This document shows positions 6,893 to 13,617 of a DNA stretch of 27,712 nucleotides, in pieces. The position numbers and the translations under genes are program-made. The notes below the pieces were generated by a model. It made no database searches, was not told the DNA's origin, and saw nothing but the letters and a program-made list of their open reading frames with translations. Within the stretch, counting starts at the first letter, position 1, and every line of letters starts with the position of its first letter. Origin of the DNA: Coprobacillus sp. (lineage in GTDB: Bacteria > Bacillota_I > Bacilli_A > RFN20 > CAG-826); assembly GCA_021203745.1 (NCBI GenBank), contig JAJQAP010000043.1, positions 1 through 27,712 of the forward strand, written 5' to 3'.

Positions 6893-7453
6893 ATGAAAGC
6901 AACATTAGTTAATTTTGGACTTTATGTAGTTGATACAGATTATTTAAATTATCTTTATCAAATAGATAAAGAAGTCTTTTATGACACGAATTATGGTAAG
7001 AAACCATTTTTAGGTATTATCGTGGGATTAAACAAAAATAAATATTTTATTCCCCTAACTTCTAGTAAGAAAAAACATGCACGATGGAGATATGAAGATA
7101 ATAGTCATATACTAGTTTATGAAAAGAAACTTATTTCTAATTTATCAAAACGTGATGTCTATAAAAAAATCCCAGGCGATAATAAGTATGTGAATAGCAT
7201 TTTATCCGTTATCGTGGTTAATAAGATGATTCCTGTAAAAGATGGTTTATTTACATATGTAGATCAATCTACCATCCTAGATAAAAAGTATCGAAAACTT
7301 GTCTTAAAGGAAATTCAATTTTGTTCAATGAATAAAAAGAGAGTTTTAAACAAAGTGGAAAAAGTCTATTCCCAGCAGAAAAAGACAGGGATAGTCCGTA
7401 AGACCTATGTTAATTTTTCTCTATTAGAAAAAGCTTGTAAAAATTATAAGTAA
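6893..7453 (+). CDS. toxN: Type III toxin, ToxN/AbiQ-family endoribonuclease
   Basis: This 186-residue basic protein matches the ToxN/AbiQ family in length (about 170-185) and motifs: an N-terminal LYVVDTDYLNYLYQIDKEV strand-helix, KKPFLGIIVGLN, and the conserved YFIPLTSSKKKH segment (residues 51-62) that holds the Ser/Lys active-site region of the family. Family members cleave mRNA at AT-rich sites and inhibit growth unless bound by their repeat RNA; several abort phage infection. The repeat RNA and terminator directly upstream support this. AAGGGGG lies just ahead of the ATG. No separate promoter is seen, so expression depends on readthrough. Phage defence here is an inference from the family. 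Confidence 0.92.
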   Translation: MKATLVNFGLYVVDTDYLNYLYQIDKEVFYDTNYGKKPFLGIIVGLNKNKYFIPLTSSKKKHARWRYEDNSHILVYEKKLISNLSKRDVYKKIPGDNKYVNSILSVIVVNKMIPVKDGLFTYVDQSTILDKKYRKLVLKEIQFCSMNKKRVLNKVEKVYSQQKKTGIVRKTYVNFSLLEKACKNYK

Positions 7454-7454
7454 G

Positions 7455-7480
7455 AGGCATCACAAAGTGATGCCTTTTTT
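7455..7480 (+). terminator. Intrinsic terminator of the toxin gene
   Basis: A perfect 9-bp stem (AGGCATCAC at 7455-7463 with 7467-7475), an AAA loop and a T run immediately after the stop codon. Confidence 0.92.
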
Positions 7481-7481
7481 A

Positions 7482-7546
7482 CACTGACAAAAGATAAACT
7501 AGGAAGAAATTTGGAAAAGCCCGCTATTTATATATATAGGAGGATA
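7482..7546 (+). repeat. Dispersed upstream element, copy C (before RelB-YafQ)
   Basis: It matches copy B without gaps at 52 of 65 positions and starts directly after a terminator T run. Its end, AGGAGG (7538-7543), looks like a ribosome site 7 bases before an ATG at 7551. The RelB promoter begins 29 bases after the element. Confidence 0.85.
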
Positions 7547-7575
7547 AAATATGTCAGAAACTCAATATATACCTG

Positions 7576-7604
7576 TTGACAACATATTAGGTAGGCAATA
7601 TAAT
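7576..7604 (+). promoter_or_regulatory. Consensus sigma-A promoter of relB-yafQ
   Basis: TTGACA (7576-7581), exactly 17 bases, and TATAAT (7599-7604) are a full match to consensus. The predicted start at about 7611 lies downstream of the ATG at 7551 and upstream of the ATG at 7635, so it decides the antitoxin start. Confidence 0.88.
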
Positions 7605-7634
7605 GATGTTGCCATAAAAAGGGGTGATAAAATC

Positions 7635-7910
7635 ATGTATGATACAAAGATTAATATTAATACCGAAAAGGAGATAAAGGATAAGGCCACGAAAATTTAT
7701 AATGCCTTAGGCCTAGATTTAACCACAGCGATAAATATGTTTTTAAGAAAAACCATACAGTGTAATGGTATTCCTTTTGACCTTTATTTAGACGAGCCAA
7801 GTGAATCCACTCTAAAAGCCTTTAAAGAGGAAGAAGAAATGAAAAACAATCCTAAAGAATATAAAAGGTATAAGGATGTGGATGAACTTTGGGAGGATCT
7901 AAATAAATAA
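7635..7910 (+). CDS. relB: RelB/DinJ-family antitoxin
   Basis: This 91-residue protein has the RelB/DinJ ribbon-helix-helix signature: an N-terminal strand (YDTKININTE), then helices through KIYNALGLDLTTAINMFLRKTI and the family ending GIPFDL. A Glu/Lys-rich tail should wrap the toxin. RelB-type antitoxins dimerise, bind the operon operator and neutralise a RelE-superfamily toxin. The start at 7635 is preferred because a perfect promoter lies just upstream and AAAGGGGTGA precedes the ATG. An in-frame ATG at 7551 with an AGGAGG site would add 28 residues that do not look like the family. The stop overlaps the toxin start by one base (TAATG), showing translational coupling. Confidence 0.88.
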   Translation: MYDTKININTEKEIKDKATKIYNALGLDLTTAINMFLRKTIQCNGIPFDLYLDEPSESTLKAFKEEEEMKNNPKEYKRYKDVDELWEDLNK

Positions 7911-8188
7911 TGTATGACGTTGTCTATTCACACCAGTTTAAAAAGGATGTCCAACTTTTAAAAGAACAAGGAAAAAATCTAGCAAAACTTTATGATGTTA
8001 TAAACATTTTAGCGAGTGGAGAAACACTTCCTTCTTGTCTTGATGATCATAAACTCTTAGGAGAATATAGAAAATACCGAGAATGCCATATTGAACCTGA
8101 TTGGGTTCTTGTCTATGAAAAAAGTGATAAAGAACTATACCTATATTTAATGGCAACAGGCACTCATGCCCATACACTAGGAATGTAA
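7910..8188 (+). CDS. yafQ: YafQ-family mRNA interferase toxin
   Basis: This 92-residue RelE-superfamily toxin carries YafQ hallmarks. DDHKLLGEYR (His47) leads to ECHIEPDWVLVYE (His60, Asp64, Trp65) and TGTHAHTLGM (His86), which align with the catalytic His/Asp/His set of E. coli YafQ. YafQ enzymes cut mRNA in the ribosome A site and stop translation. The end differs from the usual GTHSELF: two extra residues are present and the terminal Phe is replaced. Catalytic histidines are retained, so it is probably active. It is co-translated with the antitoxin upstream. No strong terminator is visible before the alaS leader. Confidence 0.92.
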   Translation: MYDVVYSHQFKKDVQLLKEQGKNLAKLYDVINILASGETLPSCLDDHKLLGEYRKYRECHIEPDWVLVYEKSDKELYLYLMATGTHAHTLGM

Positions 8189-8221
8189 TAATTTTTCAGT
8201 ATTTATTCTTTTATTTTAATT

Positions 8222-8230
8222 TGTTAAAAT
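8222..8230 (+). promoter_or_regulatory. Possible extended -10 of the alaS leader
   Basis: TG at 8222-8223 followed by T and TAAAAT (8225-8230) fits an extended -10. Transcription would start at about 8237, at the beginning of the T-box leader. Confidence 0.5.
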
Positions 8231-8236
8231 AAAGTC

Positions 8237-8447
8237 ATAAATTCAGTGACGGAAACTAAGTCTATTAAAGCCTTATAGAGAGTAATTGTGGCTGGAAATA
8301 TTATAGGATAGATAGACGTGCCATTTCCTAGAAGCGACTAATCCTCGTCGGACGACCCCGTAAGAGTCATAAATTAAGGGCACTACAAGTAGTGAATAAG
8401 GATGGTACCGCGGTAAATATATCGTTCCTTAAATAGGGACTTTTTTA
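8237..8447 (+). promoter_or_regulatory. T-box riboswitch controlling alaS
   Basis: The leader has T-box features: a stem I region beginning CAGTGACGGAAACTAAG, a small hairpin CACTA-CAAG-TAGTG (8381-8394), the T-box core AAGGATGGTACCGCGG, and a terminator hairpin (8424-8428 with 8436-8440) plus T run. The TGGT bulge (8403-8406) is complementary to an ACCA tRNA end. Uncharged tRNA-Ala would stabilise the antiterminator and allow alaS transcription. A GCC at 8320-8322 on the 3' side of stem I is a candidate alanine specifier codon, but I could not fold the stem with certainty. Confidence 0.9.
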
Positions 8448-8463
8448 TACTTTGGAGGGACTT

Positions 8464-11070
8464 ATGAAATATCGAACTGGTAATGAAATAAGAAATATAT
8501 GGTTAGACTTTTTTAAGTCAAAAGGTCATAGGGTGGAAGAGGGTGCCTCTTTAATTCCAAAAGATGATCCCACACTTTTATGGATTAACTCAGGCGTAGC
8601 GGCTTTAAAGAAGTATTTTGACGGCACTGAGATCCCCCCATCGAGAAGAATCTGTAATGTCCAAAAAGCAATCAGAACTAACGATATCGATAATGTCGGT
8701 TATACGTCTCGTCATCATACATTCTTTGAAATGCTAGGTAACTTCTCTATCGGTGATTACTTTAGAAAAGAAGTAATTGAATACGCGGTAGAGATACTTA
8801 CAAAAGATGAGTACTTTGGTTTTGACAAGAATAAACTCTATATAACTTATCACCCAACAGATATCGAAACAAAGAAATGCTGGATAGATAACGGAATAGA
8901 CGAGTCTCATCTAATTCCTTTAGAGCATAACTTTTGGGAGATAGGGGAAGGACCATGTGGACCTAACACTGAAGTATTTTATGATAGAGGGGAAACTTAT
9001 GATAAAGAAGGTAAAGGAATAGAACTACTTCAAAAAGAGATTGAAAACGACAGGTATATCGAGCTTTGGGGAATTGTTTTCTCGCAATATAACGCCGTGT
9101 CAGGAGTAAAAAGAGAGGACTATAAAGAGCTCCCATCAAAAAATATCGATACAGGGGCAGGACTAGAGAGAATTACCTGTATTATTCAAGACACCCCAAC
9201 AAACTTTGAAACAGATCTTTTCTATCCAATTATTAAAAAGGTAGAAACACTATCCGCTGTGAAATACGAGGATAATCTCATTGCCTATAGAGTTATCGCT
9301 GATCATATAAGAGCGATTACTTTTGCCCTATCTGATGGAGAGAGTTTCTCTTCAGATGGAAGAGGTTATGTATTAAGACGCCTATTAAGACGCGCACTAC
9401 GTTATGGAAGAAAGATCGGTATCTATGAACCGTTCCTCTATAAACTTGTGGATACTGTTTATGATATATATAAAGACTTTTATCCATATCTAGCAAGTAA
9501 GTTAGAATACATTAAAAACATCATTAAAAGTGAAGAAGAGAAATTTCTAAAGACACTAGAAAATGGTGAATCTCTTTTAAATAAGATTATTGAAGATAAC
9601 CATTATCTAAGTGGGGAGGATATGTTTAAACTTTACGATACATATGGTTTCCCAAAAGAGTTATCAATTGAAATATGTAATGAAAGTGGAATCAAATATG
9701 ACGAGTCCTCTTTTGACACACTCATGAAAAAGCAAAAGGATATGGCGCGTGCAAGTCGCGGTGAACTTCAAAGTATGTCAAGCCAATCTAAAGACCTTTT
9801 AGAGTTTAATAAAGAATCAGAGTTTATCTATGAATCAATTGAAGATGTAGAGGCTACAGTTATTGGTCTCTTTAATCTAAAAGGAGAAAAGGTAGACGTA
9901 ATAACAGATGAGGGCATGCTGATATTTGATAAGACTAACTTCTATGCAGAAATGGGTGGTCAAATCGCTGATATTGGTGAGATTAACTCGAAAGAGTGCG
10001 CTGCAAAAGTCGTGGATACTAGAAACGCTCCTCATAAAGAACATCTCCATATTGTTAAGGTCTTGTTTGGTTCTATTCATTTAGGCGATAAATTTGCTCT
10101 TTCTATCGATAAAGAAAGAAGAGAGAAGATAATGGCTAACCATAGCGCCACTCATTTACTTCAAGCAGCTTTAGAAGAGGTTCTAGGAGATCATATCGCT
10201 CAATCTGGATCATATGTCTCTGACCAAATGCTTCGATTTGACTTTACCCATCCAAGAAAGATGAGTGAAGAGGAAATTGCTCTAGTGGAAGATAAAGTAA
10301 ATGCTTGGATAGCAGAAGGGATAGAAGAAAAGACACTAGTGCTTCCAATTGAAGAGGCGAGAAAGATTGGTGCAAGAGCACTCTTTAACGATAAATATGG
10401 TGATATTGTAAGAGTAGTGACCTTTGGAGAGGTCTCAAAAGAGTTTTGCGGTGGCACTCATGTAAAAAACACCAAAGAGATAGGTTATTTTGTAATTGAA
10501 TCCGAAGAGTCAATTGCCGCGGGTGTAAGAAGGATTGTCGCAAAAACCTCAATTGGTGCTTATTATCTATCTAAAAATAGAAAGACCACTCTTTTACAAG
10601 TAGAAGAGAAACTTGGTGCTTCTTCTTATAATGAGATTACTCCTAGACTCACCTCATTAGTTAATGAAAGAGACGCATTAAAGAGAAGTGTCGCATCTCT
10701 AAACTCAAAAATTGCTGAGTCTTATGCCACCTCTCTACTAAAAGAAAGTAAGGGTGATTATCCTCAAATTATTGGCTATATCGATGGTGGACGAGATATC
10801 CTACTTTCTATATCAGACTATATTCGAAATAGATACCCTGATTACCTCATTTGTCTCGTTGGAAACGAGGGGAAAGGTAACTATCCAATTATCTCCTTTA
10901 CAAGAGGTAAACCATTAACTCTAGGTATTAGTAGTGGAGATCTAGTTAAAACTCTTGCTACCTATCTATCTGGTAAAGGAGGGGGTAAGCCAGATTCCGC
11001 TTCAGGGGTAGCCACTGACTTAACGAATATCGATAAAGCCTTAAACGAGGTGAAAGGCACTCTTAAATGA
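8464..11070 (+). CDS. alaS: Alanyl-tRNA synthetase
   Basis: This 868-residue class II synthetase charges tRNA-Ala. Visible are the catalytic domain (WINSGVAALKKYFDG, RHHTFFEMLGNFSIGDYF as motif 2, DTGAGLERI as motif 3), the tRNA-recognition helices, the editing domain with zinc ligands HSATH (His560, His564) and CGGTH (Cys662, His666), and a C-terminal DHHA1-type Gly-rich end (GKGGGKPDSASG). The ATG at 8464 is chosen because GGAGGG (8454-8459) precedes it and the protein then begins MKYRTGNEIRNIWLDFF, as in the family; an upstream TTG overlaps that site. It is controlled by the T-box leader. It overlaps ruvX by ATGA. Confidence 0.98.
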   Translation: MKYRTGNEIRNIWLDFFKSKGHRVEEGASLIPKDDPTLLWINSGVAALKKYFDGTEIPPSRRICNVQKAIRTNDIDNVGYTSRHHTFFEMLGNFSIGDYFRKEVIEYAVEILTKDEYFGFDKNKLYITYHPTDIETKKCWIDNGIDESHLIPLEHNFWEIGEGPCGPNTEVFYDRGETYDKEGKGIELLQKEIENDRYIELWGIVFSQYNAVSGVKREDYKELPSKNIDTGAGLERITCIIQDTPTNFETDLFYPIIKKVETLSAVKYEDNLIAYRVIADHIRAITFALSDGESFSSDGRGYVLRRLLRRALRYGRKIGIYEPFLYKLVDTVYDIYKDFYPYLASKLEYIKNIIKSEEEKFLKTLENGESLLNKIIEDNHYLSGEDMFKLYDTYGFPKELSIEICNESGIKYDESSFDTLMKKQKDMARASRGELQSMSSQSKDLLEFNKESEFIYESIEDVEATVIGLFNLKGEKVDVITDEGMLIFDKTNFYAEMGGQIADIGEINSKECAAKVVDTRNAPHKEHLHIVKVLFGSIHLGDKFALSIDKERREKIMANHSATHLLQAALEEVLGDHIAQSGSYVSDQMLRFDFTHPRKMSEEEIALVEDKVNAWIAEGIEEKTLVLPIEEARKIGARALFNDKYGDIVRVVTFGEVSKEFCGGTHVKNTKEIGYFVIESEESIAAGVRRIVAKTSIGAYYLSKNRKTTLLQVEEKLGASSYNEITPRLTSLVNERDALKRSVASLNSKIAESYATSLLKESKGDYPQIIGYIDGGRDILLSISDYIRNRYPDYLICLVGNEGKGNYPIISFTRGKPLTLGISSGDLVKTLATYLSGKGGGKPDSASGVATDLTNIDKALNEVKGTLK

Positions 11071-11513
11071 GATACTTTGGACTCGATCTTGGTGATATAA
11101 CACTAGGTGTTGCGTACGCGGATAATCTAGGTATTGTTCACCCTTTAAAAACTCTAACCTTTCATAAAAAGCGATATGAAGAAATAATGGATTCTCTTTA
11201 TACTTTGTATTCAGAGTACCAGGTAGATGAACTCGTTGTGGGACTTCCTCTTAATATGGATAACACCAAGGGTGATAGAGTTAAATATGTCTCTAACTTT
11301 ATCTCTATGCTTAATAAGAGATATCCAGAAATAGTTATCCACAGTGAGGATGAGCGCCTAACAACCTTTGAGGCATACCAAATGATAGATGAGGGAGACA
11401 TGCATTTTAAAAGCGAAAAAGAAAAGAAAGAGTATTCTGATCAGCTTGCCGCATGTCAAATTCTATCTAGTTACTTAAGGAGAATAGAAAATGAAAAAGG
11501 AAATCATGAATGA
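11067..11513 (+). CDS. ruvX: Putative Holliday-junction resolvase / pre-16S rRNA nuclease (YqgF)
   Basis: This 148-residue YqgF/RuvX protein has an RNase H-like fold: the first acidic strand GLDLGDITLGVAYAD, then VVGLPLNMD, the HSEDERLTTFEA segment and a C-terminal DQLAACQILSSYL helix with the last acidic residue. Family members process the 5' end of 16S rRNA and may act on DNA junctions. It is translationally coupled to alaS by a 4-base overlap and shares the operon with the DUF1292 gene. In Bacillus the small ireB gene usually lies between alaS and this gene; it is absent here. Confidence 0.95.
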   Translation: MRYFGLDLGDITLGVAYADNLGIVHPLKTLTFHKKRYEEIMDSLYTLYSEYQVDELVVGLPLNMDNTKGDRVKYVSNFISMLNKRYPEIVIHSEDERLTTFEAYQMIDEGDMHFKSEKEKKEYSDQLAACQILSSYLRRIENEKGNHE

Positions 11514-11763
11514 AGATGAGATAACAATCTCAGACGATGAAGGTAACGAAGTTACCTTCAGAATCTACTTTACCTATGAAAATGAAGATAGAGGGGCAAA
11601 ATATGTGATCTTCTTTGATGAAGAAGACGAGGAAAACCTCTATGCCTACCGTTACGACGATGATGGTAACCTCTATGAAATCGAAGACCAAGAGGAGTTT
11701 GATGAAGTCGAAGAAGTCATTAATACCTTCCAAGCTGATGAAGCGGATATTGACGATGATTAA
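11491..11763 (+). CDS. DUF1292 family acidic protein (YrzB-like)
   Basis: This 90-residue, strongly acidic protein matches DUF1292: an ITISDDEGNEVTFRI strand pair, YVIFFDEED, LYAYRYDDDGNLYEIEDQEEFDEVEEVINTF. Bacillus YrzB sits in the same place after alaS-yrzL-yrrK. No biochemical function is established. The ATG at 11491 has AAGGAGA 7 bases upstream and makes a 23-base overlap with ruvX; the second in-frame ATG at 11506 has a poorer site. It is the last gene of the alaS operon and is followed by a bidirectional terminator. Confidence 0.93.
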   Translation: MKKEIMNEDEITISDDEGNEVTFRIYFTYENEDRGAKYVIFFDEEDEENLYAYRYDDDGNLYEIEDQEEFDEVEEVINTFQADEADIDDD

Positions 11764-11764
11764 A

Positions 11765-11795
11765 TAAAAAAATCCACGATTAGTAGATTTTTAGT
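11765..11795. terminator. Bidirectional terminator between convergent operons
   Basis: Arms at 11770-11777 and 11783-11790 with a 5-base loop are flanked by A residues on the left and T residues on the right. Read on the minus strand the stem is complete, with one G-U pair, and runs into a T tract; on the plus strand it has one C-A mismatch. It serves both alaS-DUF1292 and the chromate transporter genes. Confidence 0.75.
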
Positions 11796-11820
11796 ACTTT
11801 TTTATAAAATATATTAGTAG

Positions 11821-12396
11821 TTATACTGAGAATATCAGCATGCCAAGAATCGCCGCGATAACTAAGAGGATGATTGGATTCATCTTCTTTTTTCTTATCT
11901 TTCCGTAAGCAAAGTAAAACACTCCAAGAAGGATAAGCAACGTAAACGATTTAAGATCAAAGTAGAAGTCTCCATATATCGAGCCATTATTAAAGAAGAT
12001 TAACTGGATAAACATGAAAAGGGCGGTACTTGCAATAAGAGCCACAACAACAGGTCTAACTCCATCGAGTCCCGCTTTGACGAAGCGGTTTTTCATAAAC
12101 TTCTCGAGGATAAAGGCGATGATTAAGATGATGATAAAGCTAGGTAATATAACGCCAAGCGTCGCACATACGCTTCCCCAGACACCTCCAACTTGACTTC
12201 CAATAAAAGTGGATATATTAATCGCAAATGGTCCAGGGGTAGCCTCGCTTATCGCAATAAAATCCGTTAGTTCTACTTGGGTGGCCCAACCTCTTGATAG
12301 TACCTGGTCGGTAATAAGTGGAATCATCGCATAGCCTCCACCAAAGGTAAAGAGACCAATTAGAAAGAAGACATAGAAAAGCTCCCAGTATATCAT
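11821..12396 (-). CDS. chrA: Chromate-type transporter, second half-subunit
   Basis: This 191-residue short-chain CHR-family membrane protein has the paired signatures GLFTFGGGYAMIPLI near the N-terminus and SEATPGPFAINISTFIGSQVGG, followed by several hydrophobic helices and a basic KIRKKK segment. CHR proteins export chromate or related oxyanions. Short-chain members work as heterodimers of oppositely oriented halves, and this gene lies directly after a sister gene with a 4-base overlap. The natural substrate in a gut-type organism is unclear. Confidence 0.93.
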   Translation of the reverse strand: MIYWELFYVFFLIGLFTFGGGYAMIPLITDQVLSRGWATQVELTDFIAISEATPGPFAINISTFIGSQVGGVWGSVCATLGVILPSFIIILIIAFILEKFMKNRFVKAGLDGVRPVVVALIASTALFMFIQLIFFNNGSIYGDFYFDLKSFTLLILLGVFYFAYGKIRKKKMNPIILLVIAAILGMLIFSV

Positions 12397-12980
12397 TCTT
12401 TTTTCTCCTTTCTGTATTTAATGGCTTCCCAAACCACGCCAACGATAATACCAAGGAGGATAAGAATAATACTCATCCAACTGAAACTGACATCAAAAGC
12501 GGACAGTAAGACCATACTGATAAAGGAAATTCCAAATAAGACATATGATACCCAGTTACGAGGTACCGCTTTAGCAAGACTAATAATTGCAATAGCAAGG
12601 AGTAAGATAACCGCCACTCTTAAACCTTTAAATGCGTTATTGACAACTTCAAAAGACATAAAGGCTTCATAGAATAAAGATATGATACTAATAATAATAA
12701 AGGATGGTAGGGCGCACCCAAGGGTCGCGCATATCGCGCCCATCACCCCTCCTATCTTATAACCTACATAGGTTGATGTATTGATTGCAATTGGACCAGG
12801 AGTGGCTTCACTCACTGCAAGGATATTTGACATCTCTTTTAAGGTTAACCATTTCTTTTTCTCGACGACTTCCATCTGGACGATAGGAATCATCGCTGCC
12901 CCTCCTCCAAAGGTAAAAAGACCTATCTTAAAGAAGGTATAGAATAGAGGCCACCAAGTCTTAAATTTCTTTTCTTTCAT
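12393..12980 (-). CDS. chrA: Chromate-type transporter, first half-subunit
   Basis: This 195-residue short-chain CHR protein carries GLFTFGGGAAMIPIVQ and SEATPGPIAINTSTYVGYKIGG, then hydrophobic helices and a charged C-terminus (KYRKEKKE). It is the paralogue and likely heterodimer partner of the following gene, with which it overlaps by 4 bases. It is transcribed divergently from greA; the 93-base gap between them must contain both promoters. Confidence 0.93.
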   Translation of the reverse strand: MKEKKFKTWWPLFYTFFKIGLFTFGGGAAMIPIVQMEVVEKKKWLTLKEMSNILAVSEATPGPIAINTSTYVGYKIGGVMGAICATLGCALPSFIIISIISLFYEAFMSFEVVNNAFKGLRVAVILLLAIAIISLAKAVPRNWVSYVLFGISFISMVLLSAFDVSFSWMSIILILLGIIVGVVWEAIKYRKEKKE

Positions 12981-13037
12981 TAATTTTTATATTATATAAA
13001 AATTGTTTACTTTTAAATATCTTTTTAAACTTGTTTA

Positions 13038-13046
13038 TGTTATATT
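13038..13046 (+). promoter_or_regulatory. Possible extended -10 promoter of greA
   Basis: TG, one base, then TATATT (13041-13046) fits an extended -10, 28 bases before the greA ATG. No convincing -35 is visible. Confidence 0.5.
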
Positions 13047-13073
13047 TATCAATAGTTTAAAGAGGTAAAGATA

Positions 13074-13541
13074 ATGCCAGAAAAGAAAATACAATTAACA
13101 CAAGAAGGTTATGATCAACTTCAAGATGAATTAAGATGGCTTCTTGATGAAGAACAACCAGCGATAAAAGAACAACTTGCCGAAGCACGTAGTCAAGGTG
13201 ATTTAAGTGAAAACGCTGATTATGACGCCGCAAGAAATAGACTCAGTGATATCGAAGAGAGAATCAGAGTGATTGAGCATTCCCTCGATAACTGCGTTAT
13301 CGTTAAAGGTAAAGCTAACCAAGTAACACTAGGTTCCATTGTGGAAGTCGAGTTTTTAAATGGTGGCGCCACAAGAACATTCTCTATTGTCGGAAGCATG
13401 GAATCAAATATGTCCGAGGGTAAAATCTCCAATGAATCTCCTTTTGGACAAGCGATTATCGGTAAAAAAGTCGGAGACGAAGTCGAGGTCAAAGTGGAAA
13501 AACCATACAGTGTCAGAATTTTATCGATAAAAACAGATTGA
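13074..13541 (+). CDS. greA: Transcription elongation factor GreA
   Basis: This 155-residue protein has the full GreA layout. The N-terminal coiled coil (LTQEGYDQLQDELRWLL to IEERIRVIEHSL) has the acidic tip segment SQGDLSENADYDAARN. The C-terminal FKBP-like domain includes SIVGSMESN, ISNESPFGQAIIGKKVGDEVEV. GreA enters the RNA polymerase secondary channel and stimulates cleavage of backtracked transcripts. An AGAGGTAAAG ribosome site precedes the ATG. A hairpin 44 bases downstream, at the comEA start, is its likely terminator. Confidence 0.97.
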   Translation: MPEKKIQLTQEGYDQLQDELRWLLDEEQPAIKEQLAEARSQGDLSENADYDAARNRLSDIEERIRVIEHSLDNCVIVKGKANQVTLGSIVEVEFLNGGATRTFSIVGSMESNMSEGKISNESPFGQAIIGKKVGDEVEVKVEKPYSVRILSIKTD

Positions 13542-13549
13542 TTTTATTT

Positions 13550-13607
13550 GGACAAAAAATAATCTAGGAATAAAAACAAAATACCCTCCTATTTATAAAG
13601 TAGGAGG
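13550..13607 (+). repeat. Dispersed upstream element, copy D (before comEA)
   Basis: GGACAAAAAATAATCTAGGAA keeps the 5' box of copy C (18 of the first 20 bases from GAC match), and the 3' part keeps the CCT.CTATTTATA and TAGGAGG pieces at the same distance. The middle 10-15 bases are not conserved. Confidence 0.65.
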
Positions 13608-13612
13608 TTTTT
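13585..13612 (+). terminator. Hairpin that is both greA terminator and cover for the comEA ribosome site
   Basis: A perfect 7-bp stem, CCTCCTA (13585-13591) with TAGGAGG (13601-13607), is followed by TTTTTGTT. The 3' arm is also the only ribosome site of comEA (ATG at 13618, spacing 10). Confidence 0.7.
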
Positions 13613-13617
13613 GTTAG

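Noticed and set aside
6588..7546. Copies B and C as ends of a transposon
   Set aside because: They are direct, not inverted, repeats; no transposase or integrase lies between them and no target-site duplication is evident.
9877..10457. Minus-strand frames inside alaS
   Set aside because: They are antisense to the conserved editing domain and show no independent signals.
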